This document shows positions 1 to 9,032 of a stretch of 64,000 bases of DNA, in pieces (positions within the stretch are counted from its first letter, which is position 1; each line of letters begins with the position of its first letter). This DNA is from a virus. The position numbers were made by a program, and so were the translations under genes. The stretch is taken from the IMG/VR virus record IMGVR_UViG_3300025121_000886, positions 29,151-93,150 of that record. One strand, 5' to 3'. The notes beneath the pieces are model-generated. The model made no database searches. It saw only the letters and a program-made list of their open reading frames with translations, and was not told the origin of the DNA.

Positions 1-18
1 AGATAAGGGGTTAATTTT

Positions 19-2271
19 ATGAAAAGAAGACAAAATGATCAAGATCAAGATATAGATTATGAGCTTCATGATTTTAGCAAAGATTTTCCAGATTATGCTA
101 AAAAATCGGATACTCGAAGAAAAGATGGATCAGAGGTATTCGATCCAGAAAAGATGGTTGATGAGGTTATCAAACACGGTTTTGATTCTTCTGTATTATC
201 TGAAATTGATGATTCTTATTTTAGAAATAGACGTGCTAAAAATGTTTTGGATTGGATTACCCAAAAAGAATATCTAGGGATAGCAACAGTATACCCCGTA
301 CAGGTAATGGCTTTATTGAAATTGTTTGCTGATTACTGCCCTAAATGTTCTGACTATAATTTTCTCAATAATCTTTTTGATGAAAGTCTCGATGAAATAA
401 GAGATAGAGTGCAGGTTTTTAAGGATGGTATATGCCCAAAATGTCATAGCACAAGACTTGATTTTATGCCTGATTATAACCCTAATGCTCGAAAAGATTA
501 TTTTTTACCAAAACCCATAGAACTCGTGGGTGTAGCAGGTCAACGTTCTGGAAAAACTTTTCTTGTGGCCGCAGCAGCTACTTATGTAGAGCATCTTTTT
601 GTAACCCTGCCTTTTCCAGCAAATTATTTTGGTCTAGGAAGTAGTACTACATTTTATATGACATTTTGTGCTGTTACGGCTACACAAGCATATGATAATT
701 TATGGAATGAGTTTAAGGGGATGTATCTTGATTCTTCTTGGTTTAAAGAATATAACCGATTTTTAATAGAGCAATCTAAACGTTTGGGTGTAAACCCACT
801 GGTCCGTATTTTGGATGCAGCCATTATTTATGTTAATAAGCGTATTTCATCCTCCGTAGCAGCCGCAGATACGAGGGCTCTTCGTGGTTATACTAGATTT
901 TTTGCAGCAATAGACGAATTGGGCTGGTTTGATGCAGAAGCATCCAGCCTAAAGATAAAAGCCAATGCTAATGGTACCTATGCAGCTTTATCACATTCAC
1001 TTCTTACCGTAAGAACTTCAGCTAATTATCTTATGACCAGAGGTGTTGTAAATCCTCCTACCGGATACATGTGTAATGTGTCTTCTCCAAGTTGTGTTAA
1101 TGATAAAATAATGCAACTTCTCAGGAGAAGTGATTTCGATACTACAAAGACAGCCTTTCATAAAGCCACCTGGGAGATGAATCCTAGAATAAAAGAGAAT
1201 GACCCCGATCTACAAGCAGAAAGAGAGGAGAATGAGGCAGACTTTGACCGTGATTATAGGGCGACTCCCCCAATAACAACAAATCCATTTATACCAGTTG
1301 GAACTGCTTTAAGCAATGTTTATAAATTTATTGATGAGGATGTAAATCCAGCAATAATATTGCCTGTTCTTTATCAAGATATAGATGGAGATAAAGGTGG
1401 TGGAGCACAGTTTTTATATTCAGAACTTCCAGAAATGCTAAATCTAGATAGGTCGGTACCTCGTTGTTTGGCCGTTGATGCTGGTGAGACAAATAACAGT
1501 TATGCTCTAACATTATTATCATTTTTACCGCACACAACGGTGGCTGTACCCGATCTCTTGATGGAATTATCCCCAAAATATCATAAACCTGAGGGGATGC
1601 CTGTTAAATTGGTGGTTAAATTTTCTTATGTTTTCGACTATGTTATAGAACCCTTGGTTAGATCATTAAATATAGTACATGTATTATTTGATAGGTGGAA
1701 TTCAGCACAACAAATATCAGAATTAGAGGATATTGTAGCAGATGCTGGTAAAAAGACTATTGTGACAAGACATTCTCTTGATTGGCAAGATATGAAAGGA
1801 GTTAGAGACAAAATAATTATGGGGAATGTCCGATCTTCAAAACCCCAAATGAGTTTTGAGGAAGCAATGAGAAATCCAGAAAATGTGGCTATGAAGGATC
1901 CTTTGGCTCATTTAATTTATCAGGTATTTGCCGTTAGAAACGTTGGTCACAAAGTGTATAAACCTATGAGTGGTACTGATGATCTCTGGAGATGTTTGGC
2001 TCTTGGGGTTAGATTTATGTTTCATGTTGATAGGAGAGAGGGGGATAATTCAGAGTTATATTTAAACTCTGGCTCAGTTGAATATAATAGACGAACCCCA
2101 AAGAGAGATAATAGAATTATCACTGTCTCTAGAAGCAATTATCTTTCTAATAGAGACAAGTTTCATAATAATAAAGGTGTTAACACAACAGTTTTGAGGA
2201 CATCTTCCAGCATAAGACGAGAAAGTCCTTTTATATCGGTTATTAATAATGAATATTATAACAATAGATAG
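19..2271 (+). CDS. terL: Terminase large subunit (DNA-packaging ATPase/nuclease)
   Basis: Motor that pumps phage DNA into the prohead and cuts it to length. Seen: Walker A GQRSGKT at about residues 174-180, Walker B with the catalytic acid in FFAAIDE (D299/E300), then an RNase H-like nuclease domain with acidic residues at D487 (LAVDAGE) and D558 (LFDRW) and a late DDLWRCLALG motif. At 750 residues it is longer than typical TerL; the extra N-terminal part holds two CPKC pairs (about C107/C110 and C139/C142) that could bind zinc. The start is preceded by AAGGGG. It opens the head module, immediately before a zinc-ribbon protein and the portal gene. Confidence 0.93.
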   Translation: MKRRQNDQDQDIDYELHDFSKDFPDYAKKSDTRRKDGSEVFDPEKMVDEVIKHGFDSSVLSEIDDSYFRNRRAKNVLDWITQKEYLGIATVYPVQVMALLKLFADYCPKCSDYNFLNNLFDESLDEIRDRVQVFKDGICPKCHSTRLDFMPDYNPNARKDYFLPKPIELVGVAGQRSGKTFLVAAAATYVEHLFVTLPFPANYFGLGSSTTFYMTFCAVTATQAYDNLWNEFKGMYLDSSWFKEYNRFLIEQSKRLGVNPLVRILDAAIIYVNKRISSSVAAADTRALRGYTRFFAAIDELGWFDAEASSLKIKANANGTYAALSHSLLTVRTSANYLMTRGVVNPPTGYMCNVSSPSCVNDKIMQLLRRSDFDTTKTAFHKATWEMNPRIKENDPDLQAEREENEADFDRDYRATPPITTNPFIPVGTALSNVYKFIDEDVNPAIILPVLYQDIDGDKGGGAQFLYSELPEMLNLDRSVPRCLAVDAGETNNSYALTLLSFLPHTTVAVPDLLMELSPKYHKPEGMPVKLVVKFSYVFDYVIEPLVRSLNIVHVLFDRWNSAQQISELEDIVADAGKKTIVTRHSLDWQDMKGVRDKIIMGNVRSSKPQMSFEEAMRNPENVAMKDPLAHLIYQVFAVRNVGHKVYKPMSGTDDLWRCLALGVRFMFHVDRREGDNSELYLNSGSVEYNRRTPKRDNRIITVSRSNYLSNRDKFHNNKGVNTTVLRTSSSIRRESPFISVINNEYYNNR

Positions 2272-2283
2272 GAGAATATTATC

Positions 2284-2658
2284 ATGCAAAAATTAATAGA
2301 CATTGTTTATAGAGCAGTCACAGGATCAAAAGCAGAGGTTATATATCGAGAATTGAAAGGAATGGGATATCCAGATAAAATAGAGGACAAGGAAGTTTCA
2401 GATATTGTTGCCATGTCTAAAGAATTAGATAATTCAGAAACCGAGCGTTTATCTTCTTTTGATAAATTGATGAGAACTTCTAGCAAAACATCAATTCTCG
2501 GTTCAGATAAATTTAATTTTATTTTTGACAATGAAAATAAAAGCACTAAAGCATGTAAAAACTGTGGTGGTGGGCTAAGTTCGATATCTTTAGCCTCCCA
2601 GAAAGCGGCATTATATTGTGAGGTGTGCAAAATAGCTTATAACCCAGAAGCAATTTAA
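2284..2658 (+). CDS. Small zinc-ribbon protein between terminase and portal
   Basis: Unrecognised 124-residue protein. The C-terminal quarter has CKNC and CEVC pairs (C91/C94 and C112/C115), a zinc-ribbon pattern. The N-terminal part is charged and predicted helical. It sits 12 bases after terL and 10 bases before the portal gene, so it is almost certainly co-transcribed with them and may have a packaging or head-assembly role (inference from position only). Start supported by GGAGAATATT. Confidence 0.75.
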   Translation: MQKLIDIVYRAVTGSKAEVIYRELKGMGYPDKIEDKEVSDIVAMSKELDNSETERLSSFDKLMRTSSKTSILGSDKFNFIFDNENKSTKACKNCGGGLSSISLASQKAALYCEVCKIAYNPEAI

Positions 2659-2668
2659 GGTTAAATTT

Positions 2669-4636
2669 ATGTTTTCTAAAAAACAGCATAATAGATATGG
2701 ATCGGCCTCTTATGGATCTAAAGATGTAAGGAGAGGGTCTTATAATATCAATCGTTTTAATCCACAACGGTTTTCCCTAGAAGCGGGTTCTATCGTAGAA
2801 CAGTCTCTTCCTAGAGACCCCGTGGGCTTAAATAAATTACACAAAATGATTTATTTAAGGGGGTCAATAGCTGGACCAGCCGTTGATCTGTATAAGACAC
2901 TTCCTTGGTCTGATTGGACTATCTCCGGTTTGAAAGATCCCAAAATAAAACGTATTTATGAAGATTGCTTAAATGCTTTAGATGTCAAGGGGTTGATGCC
3001 TCATATAACTGGTGAATATTTAATTTTTGGTAGAAGTATTGTTTCATTATTGTTTGATGAGACAAAGGGGTATTTTACAAGTTCAATAGTACAAGATCAA
3101 GATTTTTGTAGGATAACACCAATATTTGTCGAGGGATTTGACCCTAAAATTGATGTTATGCCTACACCGGGGATGAGACAATTTATAGCCTCAAAGGATC
3201 CCAGAGATTTAGAGGCTAAAAAACGTCTTCCTAAAGAATTGTTAAAGCAACTTCGAACAAATAGCTATATACCTTTAGAACCGGCTAATACTTTATTTTT
3301 ACCAAGAAGAGCATTTGGTACAGATCATCTAGGAACTTCTTATTATTCTAGATTGATAGATACCTGGGCTTTAAGGGTGGGTTTGATAAATGCTCAATTA
3401 ATACAGGTTAAAAGAAGAGCTGGTGCTATTCGTCATGCAGTTGTTGGCACGGATAATTGGGAGCCAAATTCAGATGAGATGGAAGATATTGCGGGTACAA
3501 TTTTGCAAGCAGATGAAGATCCTGTTGGGGCAGTTATTGTCACCAGACAGGGTGTAGAAATAGGGGAGGTTCCTGGTGCTGGCGGGGGTGCAGTATGGAA
3601 AATGGCTGATGAATGGTCATACATTATGGAGACAGAACTTAGATCTTTAGGTTTAAGTGAAACTTTTCTAACGGGTGATGCTACTTATGGTCAATTAGAG
3701 ATGGCAACATCAGCTTTTGTAGAACAATTACTTGCCCTCAGATGGTATTTAACCAAGAAAACTATTATTGATAAAATATTGACGACTGTAGCTAGAGTCA
3801 ACCAAATATATAAAACTACATCATCTGAGCTGGATTTAGGTATAAGGACAAGTGTGTCTTTACGTGCTAAAACTGAAGAAGTTGGTTTTGAGGATTTGTT
3901 GTTACCGAGGTTTGAATGGAATAAGAAATTTAAACCAATTTCTGATGAAACTTATATGGGTATTTTAGGTACTATGGAAGAGAAAGGTCTTCCTGTAACA
4001 CTTCAATCGTGGGCAACAGCTGGTGGATTTGATATAGATAGAGAAATGGATCTGTTACCAGAAGACATTAAATTAAGAAAAAAAGTCTCTGAGTATAAAA
4101 AGAAAATACCTAATTCGGGCGGTGATGATGAATTCGGTGGTGGAGATTTTGGAGGGGGTGGGGATGAGACAGAAGCTTCTCATAAATTACAGTCCAAAGA
4201 TCCTATGTGGAAAAATGGAAAATTTATAGATTTAGACATCAACACTTTTTCTAATATTTTAGCAAGAAGCTTTACAAGTAAAGAGTTACAGGAATTGTCC
4301 GCAAAAGATAATAGAAAGGAGATAATTTCTGAAAAAATAGGTCAGAGAAATGCTGAATTATCTGAAGTGATGTTAATGCGCTTAGGTGTTTTTAAACCAA
4401 GAGAAATTTCACCCGAGATAAATAATGAAGTTGTTAGGTGGATTATTGATTCAGATATATCAGGACAAGAGATGCTTAGAGAGTTATATAAATTATCTAA
4501 GATAAGTAGAAATGGTAAAACTGTTTCATCGAGAGAAATGTCCGGTTTGTTGTCATCAGCTGCATGTACCTGTGGTAAAGAAATTGGTGATCAGCCTGAT
4601 AAATCTCATTTATTGTTGTCTGGTGCAATAGATTAA
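2669..4636 (+). CDS. Portal protein
   Basis: Forms the ring at the head vertex through which DNA enters and leaves. Seen: 655 residues with portal-like order, an N-terminal alpha/beta part, a central segment around TDHLGTSYYSRLID followed by long helices, and an SETFLTGDATYGQLE stretch leading to the hydrophobic helix EQLLALRWYL, as in large myovirus portals. A glycine/acid-rich linker at about residues 480-505 precedes a C-terminal extension that ends in a CTCG motif. The identity rests on these features plus position between terL and the protease. The extension beyond the portal core is unusual and may be a separately folded or cleaved tail. Confidence 0.85.
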   Translation: MFSKKQHNRYGSASYGSKDVRRGSYNINRFNPQRFSLEAGSIVEQSLPRDPVGLNKLHKMIYLRGSIAGPAVDLYKTLPWSDWTISGLKDPKIKRIYEDCLNALDVKGLMPHITGEYLIFGRSIVSLLFDETKGYFTSSIVQDQDFCRITPIFVEGFDPKIDVMPTPGMRQFIASKDPRDLEAKKRLPKELLKQLRTNSYIPLEPANTLFLPRRAFGTDHLGTSYYSRLIDTWALRVGLINAQLIQVKRRAGAIRHAVVGTDNWEPNSDEMEDIAGTILQADEDPVGAVIVTRQGVEIGEVPGAGGGAVWKMADEWSYIMETELRSLGLSETFLTGDATYGQLEMATSAFVEQLLALRWYLTKKTIIDKILTTVARVNQIYKTTSSELDLGIRTSVSLRAKTEEVGFEDLLLPRFEWNKKFKPISDETYMGILGTMEEKGLPVTLQSWATAGGFDIDREMDLLPEDIKLRKKVSEYKKKIPNSGGDDEFGGGDFGGGGDETEASHKLQSKDPMWKNGKFIDLDINTFSNILARSFTSKELQELSAKDNRKEIISEKIGQRNAELSEVMLMRLGVFKPREISPEINNEVVRWIIDSDISGQEMLRELYKLSKISRNGKTVSSREMSGLLSSAACTCGKEIGDQPDKSHLLLSGAID

Positions 4637-4794
4637 TTTCAACACAGTCTCCTTTATTCCTCTTAAATATCTTTATTAGTCACCTCAAATGTTAAGACCT
4701 TGATTAATTCTTTTCTTAATAATTACAATATTAAAGACAAACACTAAGTTTTAATAATTATGTGATATGTGTTTTTAAAAAAGCGAGTGATTTC

Positions 4795-5544
4795 ATGAGC
4801 TATATGAATTTAGATAGATCAGGTTTTCAAGTTACAGGTGAATATCAATTATCCACCCAAATGTTCGAAGGATATAAATCAGAAATACAATCCAAAAGCG
4901 ATGGAACAAGAGTGGCTGTAGCTAAAGCAGATGGTATAGAATATGTATTAGATGTAGATTGGTTAAGAGCCGCATCGAAAACTTATCAAGTTTCAGATAA
5001 TATTAAGGATTTTGTCTTTGTGGAAGTCCCTGGATTGACAATAGATATCCCTAATAGAAATATGGATGAGTTTGGTTATGATGTTGTGACAGAGTTTTCT
5101 CCCAGATCAGGACGTTTTGTATTTAGAACATTTGTGGGAAAACCAACTTGCAAAGACCATAATAATAAAGATGTCACAAAAGCCGTGGGTATAAATTTTG
5201 ATTCTTTTTTGGTGCCCTGGTCTAATGGTTATTATAAGATAAAAACCTTGTCTGGTTTTGACCGGAGTAAGGACAGTATTCTTGCAAATGAGATACTTAC
5301 CAAAAAAAGAATTGGTTATAGCATGGGAGCTCTCGTTGGTGAGAGCCGTTGTTCTATATGCAATGCAGTTTCATGTGTTCCTGCTCACAAACAGTGCATA
5401 CACTTCCGCAACTATGGGAAGGGCAAACTTTTCCAGGGGAAGTTAATATATGATAGATGCAGATATGTTGAATTTATAGAGATGAGTTCTGTTCTGGACC
5501 CCGCTGACGTAACAGCCGTGGAAAATAAGCGGGTTTGGGAATAA
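4795..5544 (+). CDS. Putative head-maturation (prohead) protease
   Basis: Likely serine protease that trims scaffold and capsid precursors during head maturation. Seen: GKPTCKDHNNKDVTKA with candidate catalytic His122, followed about 50 residues later by IGYSMGALVGES with candidate Ser176; this His/SMG arrangement is typical of phage head-maturation proteases. A Cys/His cluster (C186, C189, C194, H198, C201) directly follows the serine and resembles the CSIC zinc motifs of related phage proteases. I chose ATG 4795 over an upstream GTG at 4762 because GCGAG lies just before it. Position between portal and scaffold/capsid genes supports the call. Confidence 0.75.
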   Translation: MSYMNLDRSGFQVTGEYQLSTQMFEGYKSEIQSKSDGTRVAVAKADGIEYVLDVDWLRAASKTYQVSDNIKDFVFVEVPGLTIDIPNRNMDEFGYDVVTEFSPRSGRFVFRTFVGKPTCKDHNNKDVTKAVGINFDSFLVPWSNGYYKIKTLSGFDRSKDSILANEILTKKRIGYSMGALVGESRCSICNAVSCVPAHKQCIHFRNYGKGKLFQGKLIYDRCRYVEFIEMSSVLDPADVTAVENKRVWE

Positions 5545-5598
5545 AAATTTTAGAATGAATAATTTTTCCACAAAACAATTATTAAGGAGTAATTACTA

Positions 5599-6987
5599 AT
5601 GATAACAAAATCTCCCGAGAACCTCAGAGAGTCAAGATTACAAAGGTTGGCTAATTATAATAGCCAAAAAAACGGGGTGGGAGGCAAGGATCAGAGGTCT
5701 GCAACAGGTTTTCCTATGAAATCAGTTACCTGGGACCCCGAGAAACAAGCCCCATCTTCTTCTGATTACTATGGAGCACCTCCTGATGCAGGTTTTGGTT
5801 ATGGTGCTGCAAAGTGTACAGGATGTTCTAAAGTTATGGCCATTAGGTTGAAACCTCGTGATATGGGTATTGTACCAAAAGGAACACCTATTGTTAGCGA
5901 GAATTCTCAACCAGCTATTTATGAATCTTCTTTTTGCCCAGAGTGCGGGAACGAACTTGAAGTCGTTTCTGAACTTAAGGGGTTTATGCCCTCTGTTGAT
6001 AAGTCAATAACTTATGGGAAATGTTCTGTTCATGGGGAACAGGTTACAGCGAATTCTAATGGTAAAGAAAAGTGTGGTTTTTGCACAGCTTGTGGTCAAC
6101 CGGTTAATGCTATTGAAGCATCGTTTACACAATTTATTCCTTTTCTTGAAAAAGCTCCTGAGAAAATTGCAGCAAATCAAGTATCAATGCAACTTTTCAA
6201 CAAAGATAGCAAGGATCCTCACTGGGTTATTATGTTATCGGGTGATCCCTATGCTAAAGTAACTCTTTCTGAACAGTCAAGACCAGATGAGATTAGACCT
6301 ATGTTTGTCTCTGAATCTTATAGAGATACAGTTTTAGAAGCATTGACAAAGATGCCAAGTTCACAGGTATTTGCTTCTATTAAAGCTAAGGTTTATTCAA
6401 CTGTTATAGATAAAGAATCTTTGGCTGGTTCTATTAAAGATAGACTTCTCAAAGAAGGAAATAAAAAAATTCATCGCATGGTTGAAAGACATAAATCATG
6501 TTTAAATCTTGCCATTGAAGCAAGTTACAAGAATTATGATATTGATAACCCTTTAAAAGCAGCTATTTGTCAAACATTGATAGATTTTGGGATTGATAAT
6601 GCTCATCGTCATGTAGAGGCTTCTTTCAAGATTGGTTTCAAACCATTTATAGATAAAATATTCGCCCTTGCCGAAAAGTATTCTAAGATGAGCGATGAAG
6701 GTCTTGAACATTTCGCTACCCTCTTAAGAGAATCTTCTGTCAGATTACCTGAAGATGTTATTGCTGAATCTTCTAGTGATGGAATTACTGCCAATTTTCA
6801 ACCTGAGATAGTAATTTCTAATACTGAAGAACAAGATTTAAAACACAGACTTACTAATGGAAATTTTCCAATAAGGATACAGGGAAGTAGAGACAATGCT
6901 CCAGCGTCTCTTAAAGACGATATCAGAGGAAAACTCCATCTTAATAAAAAGATGTATATGATCGAAGAATTGGACGAAGAAAAGTAG
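5599..6987 (+). CDS. Putative scaffold or inner-head protein with zinc motifs
   Basis: 462-residue protein of unknown function located where scaffolding or core genes usually sit. Seen: a CTGC...CPECG zinc-ribbon at about residues 74-115, a second Cys/His set (KCSVHGE...CGFCTACGQ) at about 138-170, then a mostly alpha-helical, charged C-terminal two-thirds. Strong AAGGAG before the ATG. The zinc modules are unusual for a scaffold, so it could instead be a head vertex or core protein. Possible substrate of the upstream protease (inference). Confidence 0.6.
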   Translation: MITKSPENLRESRLQRLANYNSQKNGVGGKDQRSATGFPMKSVTWDPEKQAPSSSDYYGAPPDAGFGYGAAKCTGCSKVMAIRLKPRDMGIVPKGTPIVSENSQPAIYESSFCPECGNELEVVSELKGFMPSVDKSITYGKCSVHGEQVTANSNGKEKCGFCTACGQPVNAIEASFTQFIPFLEKAPEKIAANQVSMQLFNKDSKDPHWVIMLSGDPYAKVTLSEQSRPDEIRPMFVSESYRDTVLEALTKMPSSQVFASIKAKVYSTVIDKESLAGSIKDRLLKEGNKKIHRMVERHKSCLNLAIEASYKNYDIDNPLKAAICQTLIDFGIDNAHRHVEASFKIGFKPFIDKIFALAEKYSKMSDEGLEHFATLLRESSVRLPEDVIAESSSDGITANFQPEIVISNTEEQDLKHRLTNGNFPIRIQGSRDNAPASLKDDIRGKLHLNKKMYMIEELDEEK

Positions 6988-7092
6988 AGTTGTGTTTTAA
7001 CTTAAATTAGTTGTGATGAAAAATGAAACAAGATAGTTATTTAAGCAGAAAAGATAAAAGATAAATCTTTTCTCAATATAAGGAGATTAAAA

Positions 7093-7854
7093 ATGTATGA
7101 TCTGAGAAAATCATGGTTTTCTAATAAGACTGAAAAAAGAGTGAGCCCTGGAAATAGTTTTACAGAGGAAGGGCAATGTGCTGTATTAGATACGGCTGTG
7201 ACCTATGAGTGTTATAAACAGAGTGCAGCTATGACTGATCATTTTGGTGGGTTTGCCTTGATTGATACTCAAAGTTATTCGGTTATGCCTAGAGTTGAAG
7301 ATAAAACAGTTCCATCTTCTGGAACATTGACGGTACAGATGGATAAAACAACCCCAGTACTGGCCTCTGTATCTATTCTGATAACTTATACAGATGGTAC
7401 TACCGGATGGATGGTATATGACGCCACACCAGATGATCCTGCGGACTATAATATTTCTGCATCTGGTCTCTTAACTTTTTATGATGATGTTTTAGTAAAA
7501 GGTGCAACGGTTAACATTCGTTATAAATACAGTCTTACTGTTGAGGAAGCTAATAGACTTTATTGGGAACGGTCAGTTAATAATAAAGCATCAGCAACTC
7601 TTGGGCAGTTTACATTAGGTTATGGTGAAGGTGAGATATTTACATCTGAGTATTATTCAGCTGCTGAAACTTCAACTGCTAATGCTAATTTTACAGCAGT
7701 TGGGAATTATGTAACCATCGGTGCATCTGGACTTATTGTTCCTTATGAAAATACGCTTGCTAATCGAGTGAATGCAATCGGTTATGTTATTAAACCCCCT
7801 ACAGCTTCCGACCCTCTTCTCGGGATACATTTTAGATCATATAGGGTTGTATGA
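7093..7854 (+). CDS. Putative capsid decoration/stabilising protein
   Basis: 253 residues, predicted mostly beta-strand, with many Thr/Ser/Gly turns and no catalytic motif. It lies upstream of the capsid gene, where beta-rich head decoration or stabilisation proteins often occur. It has its own AAGGAG site and is followed by a strong hairpin, suggesting separately tuned, possibly high expression. The function is inferred from composition and position; no family was recognised with certainty. Confidence 0.5.
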   Translation: MYDLRKSWFSNKTEKRVSPGNSFTEEGQCAVLDTAVTYECYKQSAAMTDHFGGFALIDTQSYSVMPRVEDKTVPSSGTLTVQMDKTTPVLASVSILITYTDGTTGWMVYDATPDDPADYNISASGLLTFYDDVLVKGATVNIRYKYSLTVEEANRLYWERSVNNKASATLGQFTLGYGEGEIFTSEYYSAAETSTANANFTAVGNYVTIGASGLIVPYENTLANRVNAIGYVIKPPTASDPLLGIHFRSYRVV

Positions 7855-7879
7855 TGATAGGATAAGATAGAATTTGCTT

Positions 7880-7947
7880 AATGATTTTATATAGTTTCAA
7901 CGGCCAATTTAATGTTGTAACCATTAAATTGGCCACAAAAAATCATT
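7880..7947. terminator. Nested perfect hairpin (terminator or RNA-processing site)
   Basis: A 13-bp perfect stem GGCCAATTTAATG / CATTAAATTGGCC (7902-7914 and 7922-7934) with a 7-base loop is nested in an outer 9-bp stem AATGATTTT / AAAATCATT (7880-7888 and 7939-7947). There is no classic U-run, so it may be a bidirectional or partial terminator or an mRNA-stabilising structure between head genes. Confidence 0.55.
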
Positions 7948-7985
7948 GATGTCTTAAGATTCTTTTTACAGATATGAGGTTTGAG

Positions 7986-8903
7986 ATGAATATCAAAAAA
8001 ATTTTCAATGCATTGGGTGATATGCATATAGTTTCAGCCAGACTCAAGACTCGCGGAGAAGATGGGTTAGCTTCTCGTATAGAACGTCTTGCAGATAAGA
8101 TGCTGAATGAGGTTGTTGATGAAGATGAAGCTTCAGACGACCGAAAGAATAGAGTAGCATCTATGTTTGAAGAGGGAGTCACACCAGAATTTGTAGATGC
8201 AGAAGACAGTTATTCTGGCGATGATTATTTAGAAGAATATCCCATAGACGACGAAGAATATATTGATGAGGAGTCTCCCGTTGAAGATTTATCGTTAGAT
8301 GAGTACCCGGTAGAAGACGAAGGTTTTATCGATGAAGAACTCCCGGTTGAAGATGAATATTATGAAGATGAAGACCTTAATCTTTCTGATGAATATGCTA
8401 CAGAAGACACATTTTCTGAAGACGAATATTTAGGAGACAATTATTCAGAAGATGAATATCCTATAGAGGATGAGAATTTAGATTATAATGATAACGAGGA
8501 TTTTGATCTTGAGAGTATTGATCTTCAAGCCAGTAGAGTATTTGATGTTTCTGGTAGAAGGATAAGATCGTCAGCTGATCTTAGAACAGCTGAAGTAGAT
8601 TTTACTCAAAGTGAGTTTATTACAGCAGCAGGAAAAAAACCGAGTAGATCTGAAGTTGCCCGTTCTTTTAGAAAGATGAAACAAAAAAAGGGAAAAAAAA
8701 AGACTTATGTCTGTTGTGAGAAACCTAGATTAAAGACCACTCTTAGCGGTGGGAAAAAGATATGGTATTCAAACTGCAAGTATAAAGCAAAATCTTCAAC
8801 TGGAAAACCAATGTTAGCAAGTGTTTTTCGAGTTGTAGGGAAGGACCCTAGAAAAAAACCCAGATTTATCATGATGCATAATAAAAAAATGAAGTATTGT
8901 TAA
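7986..8903 (+). CDS. Charge-polarised head-region protein (acidic repeats, basic C-terminus)
   Basis: 305 residues in three parts. An N-terminal helical-hairpin tag (VSARLKTRGEDGLASRIERL) is followed by about 110 very acidic residues built from imperfect repeats of the type EEYPIDDEEYIDEESPVED, and then by a strongly basic C-terminal domain of about 100 residues (KKPSRSEVARSFRKMKQKK onward) ending in KMKYC. I chose ATG 7986 over 7974 because GAGGTTTGAG lies just before it. It sits between the decoration candidate and the major capsid gene. A scaffold-like or DNA-mimic/DNA-binding head protein is possible; the function is unknown. Confidence 0.6.
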   Translation: MNIKKIFNALGDMHIVSARLKTRGEDGLASRIERLADKMLNEVVDEDEASDDRKNRVASMFEEGVTPEFVDAEDSYSGDDYLEEYPIDDEEYIDEESPVEDLSLDEYPVEDEGFIDEELPVEDEYYEDEDLNLSDEYATEDTFSEDEYLGDNYSEDEYPIEDENLDYNDNEDFDLESIDLQASRVFDVSGRRIRSSADLRTAEVDFTQSEFITAAGKKPSRSEVARSFRKMKQKKGKKKTYVCCEKPRLKTTLSGGKKIWYSNCKYKAKSSTGKPMLASVFRVVGKDPRKKPRFIMMHNKKMKYC

Positions 8904-9032
8904 CGTCTCAATTTTTGTAATTTTAGGATTAGAGTTATATAGCTGTGAGGCGAGTCCACGTTTGATTTATATATTAGCTTTTATCTAAGGATTTCAGAAA
9001 ATGAGCAAAATAAATATTAGGAGATTTATATA

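Noticed and set aside
1328-1576. Open frame on the - strand inside the terminase gene
   Set aside because: Overlaps a strongly supported gene on the other strand, no ribosome site, and codon use follows the opposite strand.
8904-9032. Ten-codon ORF overlapping the capsid ribosome site
   Set aside because: Too short and without a ribosome site; probably chance.
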